Positions 24,313-34,930 of a stretch of 64,000 nt of DNA are shown here, in pieces. Location of the stretch: positions 7,858,501 through 7,922,500 of the forward strand of contig CM036633.1 of assembly GCA_020746105.1 (NCBI GenBank), given 5' to 3'. The DNA comes from Trogon surrucura. Its lineage: Eukaryota > Chordata > Aves > Trogoniformes > Trogonidae. The notes under the pieces were generated by a model, which saw only the letters and a program-made list of their open reading frames with translations, was not told the origin of the DNA and made no database searches. Each line of letters opens with the position of its first letter. Positions within the stretch are counted from its first letter, which is position 1. The translations under genes were made by a program, and so were the position numbers.

Positions 24313-26275
24313 TCTCTTTTGCTGAGCACATGCAAGTCTGTGATACTAAACACACTGTAACAAGTGTTCCCTAACTTTCTAAAAGATAATTCAACCAGCT
24401 GATGATACTAAAAGTCAGTACTTCCTATCCCATAAAATCGGGTTTGTGTAAATTGGACAAAGCCAAAAGAGACAGAACCCAGAAGAAAGAATTTCTGGGA
24501 TATTGTTTCTAAGATGTGTTTTGATTCTGCACAGTTAAGATGTAGAATTTCTTTCGAGCATTTGAAGAAAGAAGGTGTGTTCCTAGGGGACAGTGCAGGA
24601 GAAGGAGACCTATTAGGCCTGAATTGTGGTATCATTAGTGAACAGAGAGTTGTTACTGAGTTTTATTCTTTGTTTACTTGTCTAAATATATGGATGTGCA
24701 CCAGCATCAAAGCTGAGTGAGGATGGCTAATGTCATCAAATGTACAAAGCTGAGTTTTCCTTCAAGGTTTAATGTAGACCAAACCATGCTAAAATAATTC
24801 CATGATGAGGAAGAGTCAGTGATATTAATGAAAATACGTTAAATCTCAGTGAAAGCTTCAGATGCTGGTTTGTTTGGTTTTATTTTCAGTAGAAAGTACT
24901 GCTGTGAAGCCTTAAGTGGGAAGTTCCACAGAATATAATAGTATGTAGGTGGGGGGTAGAGAGTTTAATCTTCAAACCACACAAATGCAGAGCACTGTAT
25001 GCTTGTAGTAGAAGTAACTTCCTTCTCGAGCCTGCTTTCTCCACATTTGAATGACTGGAAACCATAATTAGTAGTAATTTTGTTTGTTCCAAAGATGGAA
25101 ATCATTAGCACAAAAAAAAAAAAAATCACAACCATATATACTAGCATTGTAATCTGGAGAACATTCTCCCTTGCTTTGAAAAGGCACTAGCTAGAGTCTG
25201 TAAGCAATCCAGTATACATCCATGACCTTTAATGTACAGAAGATTAAAGCATGTTTACACTAGAACAGAAAATGTTCAAATTTTGAGAAAAGGCTTTATC
25301 CACATGCCGGTGGTAAATGATGCTCATTATTCATGTGTGATTCTGGCCTTGTCTGAACTGCAGTTGGGAAGACAAGTCCTTTTCAGCAGAGGATTCAAAA
25401 TGGGACTAAAACCATAGGAGTGTCTGTGGATCCCAGCTCTTCAGTCTGGTTCGTACACTCAAAGGTTGTTTGAAAGAGGCTCTGGTTTCCTCAGTCTGGC
25501 CTGCTCCACCCACTGCTCACGAAAAGTCCTGTAATAACAAATCTCCGTAAACATTTTAAAAGTGAATTTTTTAAAACTACCTTTTTTTTTTTTTTTAAGG
25601 GGAAAAAAAATTAAGTTTTAAGCTCTAGGACTGGATTAGGATGAAAGTTTATTTCTGATAAACACTTTTTTAAAAGGGTTGGGATTTGACAGTATCCACC
25701 TAAGCTTGTGTTTTAAAAGTAGGATCTATATCACAACTTGTTGTCATGGAAATGCCAGAAATATCCTTATTGAAAGCGGCTGGCATTCAGTAGTGCTTAT
25801 GTGTGCCTGAGACAACAGCAATATGGACTGCTCTAAAAGCAGTAGGGGAAAAAAAGGTAAATAAAAATGCTACAGTCAATATTATTAATATCAGATATTC
25901 CTCTCTAAGCCAATGATTTCCAAAAGCAGAAGTGCTGTGCAAAGTGCCGTTTTCTGTGTGCCTTTTACATTTACTTGCCAGACTTTAGCTGTCATCTTCT
26001 CAGCATTTGCAAACCAGAAACATCTGCCTTAAGCAGACTGAACTCAGAGCTGTGCCCAAGTGAATGGGCTTTGGGAGGTTTGTGCTGTTAGGTTGAAATT
26101 GGGATTTCACCTGGGCATTGAAGATGTTTTCTGTCTGCTTTTAAAAAAAAATGTGTTAGATGCATTCCCTTGAGAGATATACATGGGAGGTATTGCTAGT
26201 GGTGCCCCAAGTTTTAGTTTATTTCAGACTTGAAAGGTGTTGAATATCCTTGTTTCTCAGTGGGGAAGATTGACA

Positions 26276-26312
26276 GAAAGTCAATGGGCATTTGAACTAG
26301 CTCCTACAAATA
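26276..26312. repeat. Old palindromic-repeat fragment (GTCAATGGGC type)
   Basis: The words AAAGTCAATGGGCATTTGAACTAGCTCC resemble the central part of dispersed sauropsid repeats built around a TTGACTTCAATGGG palindrome. It is short and divergent, so this is a tentative call. Confidence 0.25.
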
Positions 26313-26861
26313 GAACTCCCAGGTCAGTAAATTCTGAGTGGTTTGAAACTTAAAATTCAAACGAAGCCCATCTTTAAATAAGATTGCAGACAAAATCCTC
26401 TTACATCATGTCTTGTTATTTGAATCTACAAGGGCCTATGTATGTATAATATAGAGAGGGGAAGTAAGGAGCTTCTATAAATATTAATATTCCTCTAAGT
26501 GTTTGTTTGTATATAGACAGGCTCCCAGGGACATTGCCACGTCTTGTAGGTGCCAAGGCCTGTATAATTTGTCTTGTTCCTTCTTTTTCTCCCTAATACA
26601 AAGCTACTAAAAGGAGGAAAAAAAAATGCTTGCAGCTCAGTCCTAGTGACTGGCTCAGTAACACAGGAGGCAGTGTTCAGTGGCAGCCCTGCAGTGAAGA
26701 AACAAATATTCACATGTAACAGAGAATACCAGATTTTACTCAGGAAACCAACTTTCACTTTGAGCTTCTAAGCAGCCAGTGTAAATAACAGACAGCTCAG
26801 CTTTTGAAAAATGCAAAAAAGCTCTGGACTGGGCTCTTCAAATGACAGTAAGCAAATTACT

Positions 26862-26900
26862 TAGAAAAAAAAAGAAAGGCAAAAAAAAAAAGAAAGGCTT
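26862..26900. repeat. Tandem A-rich duplication
   Basis: Two adjacent copies of an A run ending in GAAAGGC, a local slippage duplication of a roughly 18-base unit. Confidence 0.6.
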
Positions 26901-28854
26901 TTTTACTTATGCAAATAAGGAACTCCACTGAAATTCCAGGAACTGCACTGCAGCAAGCGGGTGTGAGGTCACAACCAAACTTCTGCCCCTGCCCTCCCTT
27001 GGCTCCCTTGCCCCACACGCAGCTATCTTTAGCTTTTCCTAGATGGTGATCTGTATAAACCCATCATGGAATGCAGTTGCTGGGGTGATCAGTTATTCCC
27101 CAATTTCATGCTAATTGGCAAGGTCACATTTGGCTGACTAAATGGCTTTGAAGTTACGGCCTTGTTTAAAAAACAGAAGAGGGTGGGCACTTGCAAAGCC
27201 CTGTTTGCACACGCTGGAGTCCAGCAGGACACTTCGGAGGTGTGTGAAAAGGGAGTTTTCCAAATGAAGGGTTAAGTCCTTTGAAACTGAAATCCCTTGA
27301 TATTTTTCATCTGCGTTTTAACTCTTCTAGGTAATAAGTTCTAATGGCAGTCCTGAAGGTCCCCACCTGAGTAAGCTGCCTGGATGGTTGGTGCAGCTGC
27401 CTGTAGCACTCCTGAGACTCTGTGTAGAGGAGCTGTTTTGTTGTTTGTTTGCAAGATGGTAGGACACAGAGACCTGTTTCCGTTCCCTGTTGTGGGAAGA
27501 GAAGAGATGGTTTGGTAAACTAAAGACTGTGGAAAAAAGAAGGAGGGAATAAGAGCTGGCAGCTTGGAGGCAGTTTGAGTGGGATTCTAGGGACTTGGAG
27601 GTAGGACTTCCTTAGTCATGGGACTTTGTTGACAGAGGAGAGTCAGCTGTTTTCTGACAGTAAACCTGACTGAGAATGTGAGGAGATGCCAGTGTTGTCT
27701 GGGTGTGAATCTCACTTTCTTTTAACCCCCTGTCAAACAAGAAGGATTTTTTGGTACTGAATCAGAGGATGATTCAGCAGGGAAACCTCGGGCTGGGAAA
27801 TGCCCCAGGAAAGGAGGTGGGGAAGCACTGTGACTGCACATGCAGGAGGGTGTCGGAGGAGCTGTGCTGAAGCTGCTGTGTTGCTTGCTGAGATGTTCAT
27901 CAGAAAAGCAGTGGAGAGGATTGTCCTTTGTGGGAGTATTTCAACCTGTGTTCTGGGATACAATATGCAGGGACAGATGAACCCTTGAAAGTGGCACAAC
28001 CTTGGGTGCAAAGCTGTGCCCCTGGAGCATCTGCACAACAGTTTCAAAGCTGCCTCAGTTTTGGAAAAACACCTTTGCTAGACTGATCCATCACATAATT
28101 ATTTTCTTTTAAGAGGTACAGTGGCTTCTCACCTCCTTGGGGAGCCCAGCTGGTGGGTGGCAGAGCTGCTCCCTGACATCTCCAGCATGACAGAGGCCCA
28201 GCGGTGTGAGGTTTGCTGTCCTCAGCTCCTGCCACCCTAGCCAAGTTCACCTTGGCAGCTCAGGGAGAGGTGTGGGTATTGCTGGGGCCATCTTCCTGGA
28301 GCCATTCCCGTGCCCTGGGCTGCTGCGCGTTCCTGCTGGTCTCTGCAAATGCAGAGAGAAAGCAGCTGGGCTGCCAGGGACCAGCCTTTGCCCATCCCTG
28401 CTGCCGATCTCGAGGGCAGGAGCTTGATATTATTTACAAAACTGAACTCCCATGGTGCTTGCCTGGGATGTTGGCTCTGGTCTGCCCCTTCCTTGAGCGG
28501 ATTCCAAACCCCAGCCTGCCTTAGCCAAGTTGGCTGGAAGTGGGATAGCCAGTCCGCTCCTACTGAAAGAAAAAGCAGAATTTCTTCTGATTTCAGTGGA
28601 AGAGCTGTTTCCCTCCCGAGAGCAGCACTTGCTGCTTTACCCAGCCACCCCTTTTCCCCTCCCCCGGTGAGGTCAGAGCCTGGTGTTGTAGCATCACCGG
28701 CATTTCCATGGCGACAGACCTTAACATCACAGGCGTGGGCAAGAGCACCCGGGACAGTGATTTCATTGTACCTCTGAAGTTATGCAAAGGGCTGGGACTG
28801 TCGGGAGATCTCCCCAAACCCCCCAAGCCCCAGGTCCTGACGAAGCTGTGCCGA

Positions 28855-28861
28855 TGAGTCA
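28855..28861 (+). promoter_or_regulatory. AP-1 site TGAGTCA in a small GC/CpG patch
   Basis: A consensus AP-1 site lies in a short CG-bearing stretch (about 28830-28950) inside the intron before exon 2, about 140 bases from an RFX-like motif at 28702. NFAT proteins partner with AP-1, so an intronic enhancer is possible. This is motif evidence only. Confidence 0.25.
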
Positions 28862-31699
28862 GGGCCGGCAGCTCCTCTCCTGTCCGAGACAGCCCCTGTG
28901 CAGCGCGGTTCCCCTGGCGCGCTTCAAACGAGCCGATGTTTTCTTGTCGGCAGCCTTGCCCAACATTCCTGTGCTGCTGCCTGCTTTATTGATAATTTGC
29001 CATGTGGAGGGAAACTAAATATTTTTGCTCTGCAGAAGGCTGTGGGTGTTGCCTGCTTGGCAAAGGGCTGCCTGTGAGTGCTGGGTGAGCAATCCTGGTT
29101 TACCCGGCCTGTGAAAGGCTGTGGGGGAGTGCTCTGCGAGGGTGCTGTGGGAAGGCAAGGGCTTGTCACAGCTTGTTGTTGTGCGTAAACATTGTTCTTA
29201 ATAATGTGGGAGATGGATCCTCTTGGAGAGTGAATGCCAAGGATGAAAGTGCTCATTTAAATGCCGTATTTCAGGGTAAAAGCAAAGAAATTTTAGATTA
29301 TCTAAAGCCCAATTTTCAAAGGGCAGAAAGTAGGAGCGGTGGTGTGTCTTTGTTATTCAGAAGACTTTAAAAATTACACGTGCACATACAAATATGTGTC
29401 TACTTTTCCCATACTGCTCAAAACAAATATGCACCTGCTAGCTTTGCTGTTCAGTGCTGTTTAATGTGTTACCTGTTGTCTGTGTATCTGGCACAGGTAA
29501 CGCAGTTTCACGTATATGGCGGGGGCAGCTTTTACTGTAGTTATGTTGAATGGGGAACTGAAAAGGTCACCTGTTCCTTGACGCAAAGCTGTTCAACCTG
29601 GAGAGCTTTTCTGCAATTGCTGGTCACTGTACGGATCCTGTCTCAAATCCTGGCAGCAAGCCTGGCTCTGTTTGGTGCTGATTTTGCTCCCTCACATCAA
29701 TTTAAATGGGAGTGATTCTTCTGAAAGCAGTGGGAGTGATGTTTTGTGTGACTGTGGAGGGGCGTGTTGCTCCGTCGAATCAGAGAGTGCTGAGTTTTAT
29801 TTTAAGTGAATCACGGCATCAGTATCTAGGCTTGATGCAACAGAGTATGAGTGATGTGAGTGACACACTAATCTTGTGAATGCCAAAGCTCTGATATCTG
29901 ACGTCAGTGATGCTAAAAATATGTTCGGCTCAAAATTCAGTTACTCGTTGCTGTTTTCCCCATCCCCAAAACAGCTGTGTGCTAGGATTAAAAGCCAGAG
30001 GGAACCTTAAGAAGTCTGCAGGCTGGACTATCCCAGTCGTCTCCCATTCTGTCACATAGGCATTCTGTGTGTTGGTTTGTTTGGTCGGCTTTTGGGGTTT
30101 CCTGCTGAACACGAAGGCTCAGCAGTTCCTGCTACATTTTTTCTTTTTGTGGAGTTTTTCTCCGGGTTGTGCAAAACATTCAACACAGAAAGTAGTAGTC
30201 AAAAATCAGTGGAAGATTTTGCTTTCACGCTAAGAAGTGTTTAAAACAAAACGAACAGAAACGCCCCTGATATTAGATCACAGCACCTCTGCGTGTTAAA
30301 GTTTCACTGTGAACTTTTGCTACTTTTGCATAAAGCAGAGTCAGCTCCTACCTGGCTTTAAGTACAGTGCTATTTGCTCATGGGAAATCCTGCCTCATGT
30401 AGCGTAGGAGTTAGAGAAGATGCTGGAACACTTATTTAAGTATTTAAATAAAACCCTCTTTCCCTATGACACATACTAATCTGTGCCCAAGGGTGAGCAG
30501 ATAGTGCAAATTAATCTCAAACTGGAGCTGTTTTTGGGTATTTCCTGCTGCATACATTGAAGTCTTTAAAAATCCTGATAGTATTTTGCATGCTTTTGTG
30601 TAGCGACAAATGTTATTCAGCCCCCAGGCTGGGGAAGCTACAGGAGCTGATGTACACTGAGGGGTTTGTCCTGGGAATACCTGGCATGACTCTACTCTCT
30701 CAGATGCTGCTGGCATTAAGCATCCGATGGGGTGCTGGGATCAGATCAGAACTGGGCTCAGTGATGCTGCTGGGAATTCTGTATTGCTTAGAAGCATCCT
30801 GATGCTCTGCAGCCTGGAGACAATTTGCAAGCTTGAGAATCTTTGAAAATTGAGGATTTTTTTTGCACCAAGAGAGAGGGTTGCACTGAACACTTACCTG
30901 TTGTTCTGTATTTTATAATCCGTCCCTGGCCAAAATGTTCCTTGAACTGAAATTGTAAAGTGATTGCCCGTAAAGATGTGACTGGATCCTTTCTATGTCT
31001 CTTTTCTAAGAAATATTTGTAAATATGTTTTCTGATCATGTGGTGCTTTCTCATGTGAAATTTGTCACTAAAATTGTTGACATGATATGGAGCCAAACAA
31101 ATCATCACACAGAACTAACTTTTTAACTTAAGAGCTCAAGCTCAACTTTGGTTTCCTGAAGCTTTTTCTGGCTGGACTTTGCTGTGTAAGAAGAAGGGGT
31201 TTTCTCCCTTCACCAAAAGCCGTTCCTCAACCTTTTGGTTTTACGCAGACCTGTTTGGAAGTGGTTTGTGATGTGACTGAGTCAGTCCAGCTCCTAGTTG
31301 ACAAAAGCTGACCAAAGTCACAAGACCCCAATTGGCGCCAAGGGGCATATTTGACAGAAAGAGCAGGAAGGCTGGCATTGAAATGGATGGAGAGGCTGAG
31401 GTGGCATGGATCCTTCCAGGTGATCCCTCTAGCTCAGGGCTCAGGTAGTGGGAGCCCGGCCGGGCGGTGTGGAGATGTTTGCAGTGCTTCTGCCCATGCT
31501 GCATCTGCTCTGAGCACTTGAGCTTCCCTGGCTGTTAATCCAGTACTTTTCACAAGCCTTAATTACGCTTAAAACATTTACTTAATATCACATCACAACC
31601 ATTTTATAAATATGCTTTCTTTTTTTTTTTTTTTTAATCCATGATTGCTCAGCTTCTGTAATAATATTTATAGTCTTAAAGAGACCCTTCTTTTTCCAG

Positions 31700-32726
31700 A
31701 AGAACCGACTCCACATAAAACCAACAGCCCACCCTCTGGAGTTACATACGCTCATGATGTCTTGGACTGTGGCCTCAAGCCATGCCCCCTGCCTTTTTCT
31801 AGCCTTTCTGCAGATCCCATGGGCAGATATGGACAGCCAGATAGCATAGGGACAACACCTACACACCCTGCCAACGCTGCAGGGGCCTCTGCTCCGAGCC
31901 CTAGGATTGAAATTACTCCATATCATGAACTGATTCATTCAGGGGGTCCCTTCCGCAGCAGAGACACAGATGTTCTTTTGGTAGAACATCAGTCAAACTC
32001 AGCTACCACTAGCCCAAGGGTTACCCTGCCTGTCCCTGGCTTTGAGGGCTACAGAGAACCACTGTGTTTGAGCCCAGCTAGTAGCGGCTCCTCTGCAAGT
32101 TTCATTTCAGAGACAAATGTATCTCCTTGCACATCACCATGTGTTTCACCAAATAATGGTCCTAGTGATGACCTTTGTCCACAGTTTCAAAACATCCATA
32201 CTCATTATTCTCCTAGAACCTCTCCAATAATGTCACCACGAACAAGCATCACGGAGGAAACCTGCTTGGGACGACATTCACCATCACCCTGTCCCAACTC
32301 AAGGTCTTCATCACCAGGTGCAAAACGGAGGTACTCTTGCACTGAGCTCTACAGTACTCAGCTGCCGTCTACTTCTCCACGACAGTCAAGGACCCCCTCT
32401 CCACAATCCTCTCCTCGCATCCCCTTGAGAGAAGACAACTCTTCAGTTACTTACACACAGTTGCCCAGCGCTTCTCTTTCCATGGATGCTATGAACAGCC
32501 TTCCTACGGATCCTTCCTGTGGTGTTCCCACGAAAATTTGGAAAACCAGCCCTGATCCTTCCTCAATGCCTTCCCACAAAAACAGCATTCCGTGTCACGT
32601 CTTTCAGACTGTTGACTTCCATGGGCCCTGTGAGCAGGAGGACAGGAGAAACTCAGCTCCAGAATCAATTTTGTTGGTACCTCCATCCTGGACAAAGCAA
32701 CTGGTGCCTGCAATACCTATCTGCAG
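31700..32726 (+). CDS. NFATC2: NFATC2 exon 2, regulatory domain (residues 49-390)
   Basis: This is the large regulatory exon, 1027 bases. With exon 1b numbering, the calcineurin docking motif PRIEIT is at residues 116-121. The serine-rich region SPASSGSSASF is at 173-183, SP-repeats are at 219-231 and 274-287, the KRR nuclear localisation signal is at 257-259, and the KTSPDP motif is at 330-335. RRNSAPESILLVP is at 364-376, including an LxVP-like LLVP. Calcineurin dephosphorylation of these serines exposes the localisation signal and sends the protein to the nucleus. The acceptor is TTTTTCCAG and the donor CTGCAG followed by GTATGT, with phases 1 in and 2 out. Compared with mammalian NFATC2 as I recall it, two tyrosines are cysteines here (C72, C77). 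Confidence 0.97.
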
Positions 32727-34076
32727 GTATGTAATGCTTCTTGTAGTTGTGTGCTTTCTCATAGTATGATGTCCTCTGTTATGCATGATGATCCCTAAGG
32801 AGGGTTTCCTTGGGCTGATCCTGCTGCAGACTAGAGCTAAGTGCTCAGGGACAGCACTGCCCAATCCATTACAAATCTGAGAGATGAGAAAAATCTGTGT
32901 TTGGAAGAAACGTCATCAAAGTGGTTCATTGATAGCATAGCGTGTGACAAATTCATATTTCCAAATTATTTATCTAAAAAGCAGATTGCAAACAGCCTTT
33001 GGCAAAGGCTAAACACTCTCATTCCACCTTGCAGCTTTTAAGGAAGATGGTTTGATTGCTTTTCTAAATTCAGAGAATGTCACACTTACAAATTTCCATC
33101 AAGGATAAAAATATGGTAAATATTTCCTGATTTAAAATAGAATGCACTGCTCCAAGTCAGACTGAGCAGTTGGTAAACCCCAAGTAACTTAGTGTTGATT
33201 GTTAATTTGTTAATTGTTGTTTAACCCAAATCTCAGCTGTGGGCACTACCTTCATCAACTCCCTCTGTAATCTAGCACTGGTGGCGTGCAGGTCTGGGCC
33301 CTGAGTTGTGCACATCTGCCAGGACAGAGGTTGCCAGATGTATGACTCCACTTGCAGTCACTACTGGCACCCTGTCAGCCCTGCAAGCCTGTCCCCACAC
33401 TGACATTATCCCATCATGCTCCTGACCTGCTAAACACAAATTATGAGTGAAAGAACATGGGCCATTACTTTCGTTGGCTTGTTAGGTTGGTCCTGGCAGC
33501 AGTTTGTGCTAACAAAATAAGAGTTGTTTAAAATTGGGTGCAAGCTCTAGTTGTACATTTCAATGTATTAATTTCATGTTATAAACCCATGTGTATTTTG
33601 ATAACAGATAAACTAGTATCAGGTAACATATTTAGCATTTTATTCGTGTGCATTTTAATATTTATGGAAATCAAATATTACTAATTTGTGCAACTGGTAA
33701 GTAATGATAAATTGAGTTAATATTTCAGAATGTATGTTCTGTAATCAATGTTTAAGATGCATAGCAAAGCTAGATAAAAGAGAGGGATCTTTGAAAACAG
33801 TATAACTGCTGCAGATATTTCTATTTAGGAAATATAAAGATCCTGTTATCTCCTGCAAGGAGATGGGCCCATGGAAATTACTGCGTTCATCCTGAAGTTC
33901 AGTAGAGTTTGTAACTAAACCTGAGCAGGACAGCACATTCTCATTGAAATTAATAGCAGGCTTCTGAACATTTTAGTGAGAACAGCCCCAGTAGGGCACT
34001 TGGGAGAGGAAGGGATCAGGGCTTTGAGAAATAAAATGCTAAAGAGCCTCAGCTGGTGTGGTCTCTCTCTGCCCAG
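32727..34076 (+). other. NFATC2: NFATC2 intron 2
   Basis: A short intron of 1350 bases with GTATGT donor and a CTCTCTCTGCCCAG acceptor. It is AT-rich and I see no other gene or clear repeat in it. The exon 2 frame stays open for 14 codons into the intron before a TGA at 32767-32769. Confidence 0.9.
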
Positions 34077-34245
34077 TTTGCCCGTCCAGTCACTCCCGCC
34101 CCTGGAGTGGCCGCTCTCCAGCCAGTCTGGCTCCTATGAGCTGCGGATCGAGGTGCAGCCGAAGCCCCACCACCGGGCACACTATGAGACAGAAGGAAGC
34201 CGAGGGGCTGTCAAGGCACCGACCGGAGGTCACCCCGTTGTCCAG
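34077..34245 (+). CDS. NFATC2: NFATC2 exon 3, start of Rel DNA-binding domain (residues 391-447)
   Basis: It encodes [19 protein letters not shown], then [20 protein letters not shown], and then the [18 protein letters not shown] end. The segment [11 protein letters not shown] is the DNA recognition loop of the NFAT Rel domain. R424, Y427, E430 and R433 correspond to the base- and backbone-contacting residues of mammalian NFATC2 (human numbers three lower). The linker before PPLEW is one residue shorter than in mammals as I recall it. The acceptor is CTGCCCAG, the donor CCAG followed by GTAAGG. It enters at phase 2 and leaves at phase 0. Confidence 0.97.
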
Positions 34246-34897
34246 GTAAGGGCCTGAGAACAACTACCTAGAGGAGAAGGAGTGGGGGGAGTTCATCTCT
34301 GAAAGTCTTGCTGGGAGCTGACCCTGAAAGAGACAGACCACGTGAACCTGGGTGTGCAGGTAGATGTGCATTAAGTGTCTGAAGTTGAACTGTGGTGGAG
34401 TCCTAGACATTTGGAAAGACAGTTTGCATTAGCTTGTGAAAGCTCAGGAACTTAGGCAAAATATTTGTCACCTTTTCTGATCTATATGTCAAACCTTCTG
34501 CAACCCAACTCTGTCATAAAATGCCCAGCTGCCCAGAATTCCACCTGAGCCCATTTAATTGTGACAACAGACTCTTCTGTGTAAACTAGGGATCTTTGTG
34601 AGGTTGAAAATGTACAAACATCAAGGCTGGCTTTCAAACTCAGTGTAGCTGAATGACCTGCCAATCTGAGATTTCAAGTGACTAGTAGATCATGTTAGAT
34701 TTGTGGTACCATGTCCTCCTGCCAGTGGTGAATGAGGGTTTTGGAGCCCTGCTCCCCCAGGTTCCCCCAGAACAAGTTCATGCAGCAGAGTTGCTGCTGT
34801 GTTTCTGATTCTCTCTAATCTCAGCTTCTCTCCAGTCTGTACAGGCCAACTCTACGTGACTCCGTCACTTTCACTTGAGGTTTAAAGAAAGGCAAAG

Positions 34898-34930
34898 CAA
34901 CTTTCATTAACCTCAATGGGAGCTGGATTA
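34898..34930. repeat. Old palindromic-repeat fragment (CTCAATGGGAGCTGGATTAG)
   Basis: The string resembles the common sauropsid TTCAATGGGAGCTGGAT repeat end. It is very short, so the call is tentative. Confidence 0.25.

Larger units (their letters stand above)
15529..31699 (+). other. NFATC2: NFATC2 first intron from exon 1a (contains exon 1b)
   Basis: The donor is GTAGGG and the acceptor is the TTCTTTTTCCAG before exon 2, about 16.2 kb apart. The interval contains a CpG-rich block right after exon 1a, a pyrimidine tract near 18.5 kb, exon 1b with its own CpG island at 23.5 kb, and the 8.1-kb intron that follows exon 1b. From 17.8 to 22.9 kb and from 24.1 to 31.6 kb I see no supported exon, only simple repeats and short regulatory-type motifs. 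Short open frames there look random. Confidence 0.8.
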
